A stretch of 25,262 bases of DNA from an uncultured Prevotellaceae bacterium (lineage in GTDB: Bacteria; Bacteroidota; Bacteroidia; Bacteroidales; Bacteroidaceae). Under the pieces are notes generated by a model that saw only the letters and a list, made by a program, of their open reading frames with translations, was not told the DNA's origin and searched no databases. Numbering within the stretch: the stretch's first letter is position 1; every line of letters starts with the position of its first letter. The stretch is taken from NCBI GenBank assembly GCA_937877625.1, contig CALFJG010000058.1:1-25262 (forward strand). Reading direction: 5' to 3'. The translations under genes were made by a program, and so were the position numbers. This document shows positions 18,702 to 25,262 of the stretch, piece after piece.

Positions 18702-21143
18702 CTAAATATCTTCATCGTCGCCATCGTTATATACTCGCCTGAATGACTTTTGCACCCCGTAGACGGCTTGCGCGTGTTTCGATATACCCATGCGCTCCCA
18801 ACCGGATAAATCGTCCATGAGACGGCCAATCTTGCGGGCTAAGTATTTGTATTCCTTATCGCCCATATCGCGGCCTAACCTCTCGCAAATGAACTCTGCG
18901 GCGCAAACTCTGGTACGCTCTTCCGTGCCGGTTTGGTCTAACGGGTCGGGGTCTGTAATATAGGCGCGTCGGCGTTTCAAATCCCACGTCTGCCACTCTC
19001 CCGGTAACTTCATATCAAGGTAGGCCAAAAGCATATCCTTAACCGGGTCGTCTGCATCGTCGTTATACTCGGCTTGCCTGTGCCTTGCCTCCGTTTCCAT
19101 GTCGGCGGGTAGGTAGAGTTTTTCGCCCTCTTTCCAACGCTCTACGGCCTCGGCCCAAACTTGGTCACGCTCTGCCATCAGGTCGGCTTTAACGTCGTTA
19201 TGCTTACGCCTGTCAGCATCAGCGGCCATAACCCAAAAGCGGCGGTTTCCCGTGTCGCCTTTCAGGAAATACGTTTCGTTGGTCGTACCGCAAAATATAC
19301 ATTGGCGCGGGTGCTTTTCCGTTACCGTACCGTAGGCGGGCCGGTAGGTATCATCCTGACGGCTTATATAGGCTTTCACCTGCTCTACGTCGCTTCGTTT
19401 GATACTACCCAATTCGGGCAACTCTATTACCCAACCGCCTCGCGCTTGTTCCATACCGCTTTTACCCTCCATCGTTACCAGGCTGTCGTTAAACCACTCA
19501 CCACCCATCACGCTAAACAGGGTAGATTTGCCTATGCCCTCGGCCCCGGTCACAATCAGGCAATAGTCGTACTTACAACCGGGATTCATAACGCGGGCTA
19601 CGGCGGCGGTAAAGTGCTTTCGGGTCATAGCCCTGTTAAGCGCGGTATCTTCAACGCCTAAGTAGTCTACTATAAGCGTATCAAGGCGCGGCGTGCCATC
19701 CCACGTTAGGCTATTCAGGTAGTCGCGTATCGGATGCACCCGGCGGCGGGTAAATACCGCGTCCTTTGCATCCTTAATCTTATCTTTGCCGGTTACGCCG
19801 TAATTCTCTTCTAAGTAGATGCGTAAGTTAGCATCGTCGCGGTTTCCCCATTGGGTCGCTTTCTTATCCCACGGCAAACCGCCCTTAACCAAATCAAAGC
19901 CGCTAAACAGGTCGTGCCAAAGATGCCCTTTCAGGCGTGGGTCATTCTCGATAATGCAGATAATGTTTTTGGCCGTAGACTTAATCGCGCCCTTACGGTC
20001 GTACTCCAAATCCGCCATCCAATCCGTGTTAGCCTCTTCCGGGTTTTCCGCTTCGTCTAAATCCACGTCGGCAAAATCGCTTTCAGCATCGGCGCGGCGT
20101 TCCTTGGTAAGCAATACGCGCACGGTCTTATCTTTGGCCGCGAAATCCTGCATTTTCAGGTACGACGGCAAACGGGTTATGTCAGTTACCCGGCTACCCT
20201 CGTCGTGTACGCCGAAAAGGTGAATACGGCAAAGGTCGAAAGCGTTGCAAAGCTGCATACTCGCCGGGTCTGTCTCGTGGTGGCTGTAGGCAAACTTTCC
20301 CTCGTAGCAAACCAAACCGGCGGCAACGCTACCCAACTTATACGTATAGCGGCCATCTGTACCCGTCTTAACGTAAGCATCTTGCAGAAACGTATCTATA
20401 GCATCTTCTATGGTGTAGGCCCTGCAAAACGCGCCGATAAGTCCGGGCTTTTCCAACGGGTCGCCTGCCTTGCGTAGTTCGTGGGCTACGGCTTCGGTCT
20501 CACGGCTACCCATCGGCCATTCTGATACGTCAAACGGGTTTACGTAGGTCTTTAGTATCGCGTCCACGTCGCAAGCGGGGCCGTCCTGATACTCAAATAT
20601 AAACTCTCCGTCTCGGCTCGTACTCGGCCAATAGAATAGGCGCGGTAACTGATACGTCGTAATGTCGAATAGGTCTATACCCAACGTGTCGGCTATCTTT
20701 CTGCAAAGCGGCTCGTATTCGTTTGGCTTTACGTTCCGGGATAGAGGAAACACCAGCCTTAGACGCGGCTTTTCCGGGGTGTGCTTGTGGGTGCTGTATA
20801 GCATAGCGGCAAAGCCAAACTGCATCGTGAAATCATCCCAAACGCTGGCCGTGCCGTAGTCTATATCAAGCGTGGCCACACTACGCCACATCACGTTAGC
20901 CGTTTTGCGTGTACCGCCTGAAAGATAACCGCCTACAAAACCGCCCACGTCTTTAATGTCGGCTTGTTCCTGCTTGGTCATTTTCAGGTATTCACCTACG
21001 CTTTCGTCGGTGCGCTTTGTCTGGCTGCATCGGCGTACTAAGTCGCTCCATTGCCACTTTTTGTTTTTCCACTTCTTAGATAAGCGGCTGTGCGCTGTCG
21101 CTATATCCAAAGCGAAATCGTGGCTAAGTTCAATCGTACCCAT
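18702..21143 (-). CDS. Primase-polymerase fused to VapE-type ATPase
   Basis: The start at 21143 (MGTIELSHDFALD, 813 residues) shares a base with the upstream stop (TAATG), making it more likely than the ATG at 21215. The N-terminal part looks like an archaeo-eukaryotic primase: VATLDIDYG (about 91-97), YSTHKHTPEKPRLRLVFPL and DLFDITTYQLPRLFYWPS. The C-terminal part is a VirE/VapE ATPase: HPIRDYLNSLTWDGTPRLD, Walker A GAEGIGKST (533-541), ELPELGSI (Walker B region), VTEKHPRQCIFCGTTN and TGNRRFWVM. It should prime and unwind DNA at the phage origin. The repeat array immediately follows its 3' end. Confidence 0.85.
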   Translation of the reverse strand: MGTIELSHDFALDIATAHSRLSKKWKNKKWQWSDLVRRCSQTKRTDESVGEYLKMTKQEQADIKDVGGFVGGYLSGGTRKTANVMWRSVATLDIDYGTASVWDDFTMQFGFAAMLYSTHKHTPEKPRLRLVFPLSRNVKPNEYEPLCRKIADTLGIDLFDITTYQLPRLFYWPSTSRDGEFIFEYQDGPACDVDAILKTYVNPFDVSEWPMGSRETEAVAHELRKAGDPLEKPGLIGAFCRAYTIEDAIDTFLQDAYVKTGTDGRYTYKLGSVAAGLVCYEGKFAYSHHETDPASMQLCNAFDLCRIHLFGVHDEGSRVTDITRLPSYLKMQDFAAKDKTVRVLLTKERRADAESDFADVDLDEAENPEEANTDWMADLEYDRKGAIKSTAKNIICIIENDPRLKGHLWHDLFSGFDLVKGGLPWDKKATQWGNRDDANLRIYLEENYGVTGKDKIKDAKDAVFTRRRVHPIRDYLNSLTWDGTPRLDTLIVDYLGVEDTALNRAMTRKHFTAAVARVMNPGCKYDYCLIVTGAEGIGKSTLFSVMGGEWFNDSLVTMEGKSGMEQARGGWVIELPELGSIKRSDVEQVKAYISRQDDTYRPAYGTVTEKHPRQCIFCGTTNETYFLKGDTGNRRFWVMAADADRRKHNDVKADLMAERDQVWAEAVERWKEGEKLYLPADMETEARHRQAEYNDDADDPVKDMLLAYLDMKLPGEWQTWDLKRRRAYITDPDPLDQTGTEERTRVCAAEFICERLGRDMGDKEYKYLARKIGRLMDDLSGWERMGISKHAQAVYGVQKSFRRVYNDGDDEDI

Positions 21144-21346
21144 TACACTAACTCCTTTAACAAGTTCCTGAAATGTTGGTAGTTCTCGCCGTCGGTGTAT
21201 ATTTCCACTTCCCAAATACCGCTTATGATTCTGCGCATACGCATTTCAAACGGCCTTTCTTCGTTCATCAACTTATCTTGCAGTATCTTAATAAAACCGC
21301 TATTCATTGATTCACTTATTTTGTGACTAAAAACTATCTCTTTCAT
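21143..21346 (-). CDS. Small protein of unknown function
   Basis: 67 residues, not recognised. It is charged and mixed helix/strand: HKISESMNSGFIKILQDKLM, RPFEMRMRRIISGIWEVEIY. Its stop overlaps the primase start (TAATG), so the proteins are likely made in step. A replication helper role is inference from position. Confidence 0.6.
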   Translation of the reverse strand: MKEIVFSHKISESMNSGFIKILQDKLMNEERPFEMRMRRIISGIWEVEIYTDGENYQHFRNLLKELV

Positions 21347-21352
21347 AAGCCA

Positions 21353-21790
21353 TCACTTTTTTAGGTTTTCAGGTAGAAACGAAAGTATATGCTTTATAAC
21401 CTCAACATCCATATACGGCCTTACGTTACCCTCTTTCTTTGGTACGATGCACCATTTACAATGATTCGGACACCCCCGCGTTAAAAAGCCGTAGGCCAAA
21501 TTTTTGTCTACGTTGTAAAGGTCGTAATCTGGTTGCAGTCTGTCAATATGGGCGGGTAGCGTCTTTGTAATGTCGTAACCCGTACCCCCTTGCTCTATGT
21601 GGCCGGCGTTAGTAATAATCGTATCGTAAGCAGGCGTAAAAGTAAATACCTTTGCCCTATACACTATGTCGTAGTGCTGAAACGGCGTGTACCATTCCAC
21701 CAAATCGCCCTGCGCTTTATGGTAAGCACTAATTTTCATAAGTGCCAAATTGGGGTATTTACTATCTACTGCGATTAGTCCGATATTCAT
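21353..21790 (-). CDS. Short radical-SAM protein
   Basis: Started at 21790 (MNIGLIAVDSKYPNLALMK; 145 residues), where ATG overlaps the upstream stop (ATGA). The N-terminal portion matches phage radical-SAM proteins: LALMKISAYHKAQGD, KVFTFTPAYD, GGTGYDITKTLP, then the cluster motif in RGCPNHCKWCIVPKKEG (CxxxCxxC). Usual members continue with a large part of the barrel after VRPYMDVEVI; here the protein ends 18 residues later. So it is either a truncated remnant or a minimal version. The target is unknown. Confidence 0.7.
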   Translation of the reverse strand: MNIGLIAVDSKYPNLALMKISAYHKAQGDLVEWYTPFQHYDIVYRAKVFTFTPAYDTIITNAGHIEQGGTGYDITKTLPAHIDRLQPDYDLYNVDKNLAYGFLTRGCPNHCKWCIVPKKEGNVRPYMDVEVIKHILSFLPENLKK

Positions 21791-22053
21791 ATTCTTGGGT
21801 ACATTTCTTGTATTGCTTTCATCTGTTCTACTGCCGTCATTGCCGCCCATGCGGGCGTAAGATAGACGTAGCCGCTGCCGTAGTGCAACATACCTTTTAC
21901 ATTAAGTTCGTGTACGTAGGTTTCCCAACTCTCCCCGAAATGACTTCTAAGCTGATTCCACGTAATCAGGGCCTTGCCCTCATTCTTGCGGCCCCACGTA
22001 GCGCAATAGATAGCCATATTACGGTAGCGTCTGTTTATGTCTATCTTTCTCAT
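21787..22053 (-). CDS. Small winged-helix-like protein
   Basis: I use the ATG at 22053 (MRKIDINRRYRNMAIYCATW; 88 residues), which overlaps the upstream stop (ATGA); a longer reading from 22131 would lie inside the methyltransferase gene. It has an ALITWNQLRSHFGESWETYV helix pair and HELNVKGMLHYGSGYVYLTP, a layout that suggests a winged helix. Function unknown; a DNA-binding partner of the upstream helicase-methyltransferase is possible. Confidence 0.55.
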   Translation of the reverse strand: MRKIDINRRYRNMAIYCATWGRKNEGKALITWNQLRSHFGESWETYVHELNVKGMLHYGSGYVYLTPAWAAMTAVEQMKAIQEMYPRI

Positions 22054-24638
22054 TTTGCAGCGGTCTTTTTGGTTCTCTTCGTTTTCTTTGTCTCTGCCTC
22101 TTTGCATTCCTCTAAGCCGCCTTGCGCCCATAGGTCAAACAACGTAGGCGTAGAAACCTCTCTCTCTGCGTCCATAAGATAGGCTATGCCGTCGTGCCAA
22201 TAGTCGGGGTTAAGTTCCGTGCTAAGTCCTTTGCGGCCTTTCAGTACGGCGCAATAGGGTACGGTCTGGATGCCTCCAAATGGGTCAAACACTACGTCGC
22301 CCTTGTTACTCCAACGCTCGATGCAACGGTTTACTAAGTCGATTGGCAGCGGGCAAATATGCACCATCTTATTACCCCGTGCCTGTTTGCTGTTAAGCGT
22401 CTTGGCGCGTTGGTAGTCCTGCAAATCCCAAATCATATCGCTGTGGCTTGCCGGGGCTACTATCATATCTTGCTTGGATAGACGCTTTGCCTTTTCCAAC
22501 CCCTCGGCAAATGCTACATGGGCTTCGTAGTTATACATGTGCTCTTTGCTGTACTTGTGGAAAAACGCCCGGATTCCCTCTAAGTTCATGCCTTTAACAT
22601 CTTCATAGTCTAACAGGCGGTCGCCGCTCGACTTCCAGTCGCCGTGCGCGTCTATCTGCCATCGTGCAAGTGAGTACGCGCTCTTATCTTTAACTACGGG
22701 TACGTCTGCGTAGGCGTTGCTACGGTCTGACGGTACTTTGCGGAAAATCAAAATATATTCAGGGCAACCAACCGACATCTTACTGCCGTCTTTGCACATT
22801 TCAGTATATCCCAATCGGTACGACTTGTTATTTTCCTGCACTACGTCGGTATCAATCGTAATGCGCCCGCCGTATTGGAAACCGTGCTTAATGTAGTGCA
22901 ATACTGACAAATCGCTGAATGGTACGACGGTTTGGAAGCCGGCCCCGGAAACAAACCCACTCACTACTCTGTCTTTGACGTGTACGGCTAAGATACGTCC
23001 GGGCTGCAATATTCGCAATAGTTCGGGCGTGAGATAGTCCATTTGCTCAAAGAACTTGTTATTATCTTCATTGTGTCCGAAATCGTTGTAAGACGGCGTG
23101 TATTCGTACTGGTTACTAAATGGGATAGACGTAACGATTAGTCCTACTGAATTGTCGGCCATTGTCTGGCACTCCAGTACGTTGTCATTATTGATAGCCC
23201 GCCAAAGTTGGCCGCGTTTTTCCTGACGCTGTGAAAAGAAATAACGCTTTAGTTTCTCTGTGGCGTTGGTAGTGGCCAGTCCGTTCTTTCGCACTATATC
23301 GGTCATACGCTCTACCATTTCCTTGTGGTTGGCCCACTTGGTCATAAACGACTTGTAAATTTCCTGCTCGCTGTCTGCATAGACTATATACAGGTCTACC
23401 GGGTACTTTTGCATAAAACGATGTATGCGGGCTATTGCCTGTACGCCGTCGTTGAACTTGTAAGATACAAGTATTATGGCCTTGTGGCAATGGTATTGGA
23501 AATTCAGGCCCTCGCCCAACATTACGGGTTTGGCTGCAAGGTACTTTAATCTGCCCTCCTTGAAATCGTCTATTATCTGGTTGGCCTCATCGTCTGCCTG
23601 ACTGCCATATACGGCCTTGCACCCGGCTACGGCCTTGCAAATGGCCTCGCGCTCTGCCTCCAAATCGTGCCAAATAATAAAGTGGTCGTTTATGTTCTCA
23701 GGGCGGTTAAGTATTTCCACGATTCTTTCAACCTTTGCGGGTATGCTGTCGCGCCGTTCCTTGGCCGCGTCTTTCAATCCTATAGCCGCGTCGCGGAATA
23801 GTTTCTTTTGGCCTGTCTCGTCTGTTCCCGCTGTAGAGTTGTCAGCGGCCACTACTTCCTGAATGACATTGAGGGGCGGCAACTCATAGCCCTTATCTTC
23901 GTAGCCTAAATCGCTCGGCTTGGTCAGGAATAACGCCCATGTGCTTACCCACGTCCAAAATTCATCTACCTTGTGCGGGTACAAAGTCAGGTTGTTTACT
24001 TTGGTCTGGTCGCGCTTGAAAAAACGCTGTATGGCCTGGCCTGTGTCCATGATGCCCAAATATCCGGCATATTGTATCATTTCCACATAGTTGTTAGGCG
24101 ACGGCGTGGCGGTTGCAACAAACTTAAAGGGTGTATTAGCAAACAGGGCTAAAAACTCCTGATAGGTCTTTGAGCCGTAATCACGTAGGCAGCTTGCTTC
24201 GTCAAGTGACGTAGCAATAAAGTAAGCCGGATTTATTCGCACTCCGTCCTCTCCGTCTCTGACGCGCTCGTAGTTAGTAACCATTACGTCGTACTCTTCA
24301 GCTGCCTTCTCCACCTCTGCCATGTTGCGCACATACGCAATATTCATATTAAGGTGCTTTTTGGCTTGCGTCGTAAACTCTACTACTACGCGCTTTGGGC
24401 AAATAACAAGTGCCTTGCCGCCTTTATGAATTGTGATAATACGTAGTATCTCCAGTTGCGTTACGGTCTTTTGCATACCGAAACTACTGAAGATAGCGCG
24501 GCAACCTCCGCGTACTGCCCAGCGTACCGTGTCTTTGACGTGCGGGTATAGTGAGGGTGTGAGTTCGCTCTCGCTAATCTCAAATCCCTCTTGGCTACTG
24601 ATAGCCATTTTTGAACGTAGAAAATCTATATATTCCAT
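22050..24638 (-). CDS. Helicase-DNA methyltransferase fusion
   Basis: 862 residues. The first half is a superfamily 2 helicase: a Walker A-like SSFGMQKT (51-58) with the glycine pattern GxGKT altered, DEAS (146-149), VATATPSPNNYVEM (174-187) and QAIARIHR (400-407). The second half is a DNA amino-methyltransferase of the beta order: TSIPFSNQYEY (503-513, in place of DPPY) first, then DPFGGIQT (785-792) and ELNPDYW, the AdoMet-binding part. Fused helicase-methyltransferases of this kind are found in other phages. It may methylate phage DNA to avoid host restriction while moving along it. The altered Walker A makes the ATPase activity uncertain. Confidence 0.85.
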   Translation of the reverse strand: MEYIDFLRSKMAISSQEGFEISESELTPSLYPHVKDTVRWAVRGGCRAIFSSFGMQKTVTQLEILRIITIHKGGKALVICPKRVVVEFTTQAKKHLNMNIAYVRNMAEVEKAAEEYDVMVTNYERVRDGEDGVRINPAYFIATSLDEASCLRDYGSKTYQEFLALFANTPFKFVATATPSPNNYVEMIQYAGYLGIMDTGQAIQRFFKRDQTKVNNLTLYPHKVDEFWTWVSTWALFLTKPSDLGYEDKGYELPPLNVIQEVVAADNSTAGTDETGQKKLFRDAAIGLKDAAKERRDSIPAKVERIVEILNRPENINDHFIIWHDLEAEREAICKAVAGCKAVYGSQADDEANQIIDDFKEGRLKYLAAKPVMLGEGLNFQYHCHKAIILVSYKFNDGVQAIARIHRFMQKYPVDLYIVYADSEQEIYKSFMTKWANHKEMVERMTDIVRKNGLATTNATEKLKRYFFSQRQEKRGQLWRAINNDNVLECQTMADNSVGLIVTSIPFSNQYEYTPSYNDFGHNEDNNKFFEQMDYLTPELLRILQPGRILAVHVKDRVVSGFVSGAGFQTVVPFSDLSVLHYIKHGFQYGGRITIDTDVVQENNKSYRLGYTEMCKDGSKMSVGCPEYILIFRKVPSDRSNAYADVPVVKDKSAYSLARWQIDAHGDWKSSGDRLLDYEDVKGMNLEGIRAFFHKYSKEHMYNYEAHVAFAEGLEKAKRLSKQDMIVAPASHSDMIWDLQDYQRAKTLNSKQARGNKMVHICPLPIDLVNRCIERWSNKGDVVFDPFGGIQTVPYCAVLKGRKGLSTELNPDYWHDGIAYLMDAEREVSTPTLFDLWAQGGLEECKEAETKKTKRTKKTAAK

Positions 24639-24643
24639 GATGC

Positions 24644-24808
24644 TTATTTACTTAATATGCGTTGTATTGCCTTTTCTCTTTTCTTCCAAAGGATTTGCGC
24701 CCGATTCTCCCGGTAGTAGTTCCGCTGTTTCTCCTGACGCTCCTTTTGGCTTCTCATATATCTTTCGTGGTCTAACTGCTTACGTCTCTGTCTCGATTCT
24801 TCTGTCAT
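24644..24808 (-). CDS. Small highly charged helical protein
   Basis: 54 residues. About half are Arg, Lys, Glu or Gln (RQRRKQLDHERYMRSQKERQ; YYRENRAQILWKKREKAIQR), with no glycine or proline, so a single long helix is expected. The YYRENR-style repeats resemble segments of phage DNA-binding proteins. It ends five bases before the helicase-methyltransferase ATG. Unknown function. Confidence 0.5.
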   Translation of the reverse strand: MTEESRQRRKQLDHERYMRSQKERQEKQRNYYRENRAQILWKKREKAIQRILSK

Positions 24809-24813
24809 ACCTA

Positions 24814-24921
24814 TTAGTCGTTTATAATCATTGGCATAAGTAGCATAGTCACCTGTTCGTTATCCGGCTGTGGGATAGGCTCAATAATAAACGCCCTTGT
24901 AACGTCGCTGCCTTTTATCAC
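24814..24921 (-). CDS. Possible small protein with GTG start
   Basis: The 35-codon reading from GTG (24921-24919) encodes IKGSDVTRAFIIEPIPQPDN and EQVTMLLMPMIIND, protein-like in composition, and ends eight bases upstream of the ATG of the 54-residue protein (stop TAA at 24816-24814, ATG at 24808). No strong ribosome-binding site is seen and the start is uncertain. The frame is also open further upstream, overlapping the next gene. Confidence 0.35.
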   Translation of the reverse strand: MIKGSDVTRAFIIEPIPQPDNEQVTMLLMPMIIND

Positions 24922-24932
24922 AATTTCAGGTG

Positions 24933-25088
24933 CTACGCTGCTCTGTAGGATCTCTTTTCGGGTTTCGCTGCCACCAGTCGGGCGTGTATCTTTTCGGCTT
25001 GCTCCTTGGTAAGATGCCCTGAAATTACTACCCGCTCCCCGGTCAGTCGGCTAATGCCCGTTACGCAAAAGTCTTTCTTTTCGTTCAT
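24933..25088 (-). CDS. Small protein of unknown function
   Basis: 51 residues starting MNEKKDFCVTGISRLTGERV, followed by VISGHLTKEQAEKIHARLVA. The HLTKEQAEKIHARL helix after a short strand pair looks like a real small fold. Its first 38 bases overlap the end of the Cys-rich gene in another frame. Not recognised. Confidence 0.5.
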   Translation of the reverse strand: MNEKKDFCVTGISRLTGERVVISGHLTKEQAEKIHARLVAAKPEKRSYRAA

Positions 25089-25233
25089 AGTCCGGCCCTC
25101 CACTATTACGCCAATCTATGCAACTTTGTTGGCACTCGCTCACCTGACAACCTGACACTATGCACTCGCCAAAGCCCTGTGTCTCTTTATCCGGGTCGTA
25201 AGATAAGCAAGTGCCGCAAAGTTCATTATCCAT
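25051..25233 (-). CDS. Small cysteine-rich, probably zinc-binding protein
   Basis: 60 residues with six cysteines in the first 40: LCGTCLSYD, GECIVSGCQVSECQQSC, then IDWRNSG. The CxxC followed by paired cysteines suggests zinc binding. No family is assigned. It may be preceded by further genes outside the window. Confidence 0.55.
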   Translation of the reverse strand: MDNELCGTCLSYDPDKETQGFGECIVSGCQVSECQQSCIDWRNSGGPDYERKERLLRNGH

Positions 25234-25262
25234 TGGCTGTTTTACTTTTGTTGGTTACTGAC

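Noticed and set aside
19161..19661. 166-codon plus-strand frame opposite the primase/VapE gene
   Set aside because: Mirror of the Walker A/B part of the real gene.
24814..25088. Frameshift joining the 51-residue frame to the downstream -1 frame
   Set aside because: The frames overlap in the right direction, but no slippery heptamer in the proper phase is present.

Overview
The window is about 25 kb of a tailed double-stranded DNA phage or prophage of a Bacteroidales host (Bacteroides, Prevotella or a relative). The host assignment rests on promoters of the Bacteroidetes type (TTTG, about 20 bases, then TAnnTTTG), on Bacteroidales-restricted families (DUF4248 next to an HU-like protein), and on an exported protein with a Bacteroidetes-style C-terminal tail. 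The tail-tube, tail-terminator and HK97-type head genes indicate a long-tailed (siphovirus-like) virion. No integrase, repressor, lysis gene, tRNA or CRISPR array is visible, so the life cycle cannot be read from this piece.

Nearly all phage genes lie on the minus strand and are described here in transcription order, from high to low coordinates. (1) 25.2-18.7 kb, early and replication genes: four small proteins, a helicase fused to a DNA methyltransferase, a small winged-helix-like protein, a short radical-SAM protein, a 67-residue protein and a primase-polymerase/VapE-type ATPase. Many are joined by ATGA or TAATG overlaps. (2) 18.7-18.35 kb, a noncoding block with about ten copies of GGTTTAC beside an AT-rich stretch, a candidate replication origin. 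(3) 18.3-11.7 kb, nucleases and packaging: VRR-NUC nuclease, HNH, SNF2-type helicase, second HNH, PLD-like nuclease, a 41-residue peptide that looks like a free-standing SSB C-terminal tail, small terminase, DUF4406 protein and large terminase. (4) 11.65-7.2 kb, an accessory island in mixed orientation between large terminase and portal: HU-like (+), DUF4248 (-), NYN ribonuclease (-), exported protein (+), tandem-Rha regulator (-), two paralogous small proteins (-) and an HTH protein (-). (5) 7.04-0.26 kb, a late operon with its own promoter: portal, prohead protease, capsid with an Ig-like domain, connector, head closure, a signal-peptide protein, HK97-gp10-type protein, tail terminator, tail tube, and tail assembly chaperone with a -1 frameshift extension. 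The tape-measure gene expected next is not on the minus strand here; a small plus-strand membrane-protein gene and a palindrome occupy the left edge.

The most unusual features are the SSB-tail peptide, the repeat array, and a promoter region present twice (upstream of the Rha operon and of the NYN gene), with the same 21-base element at the same distance from both promoters and a terminator-like hairpin in each leader. That arrangement suggests the accessory island has a shared control circuit. All family names come from reading the protein sequences; no database search was run.
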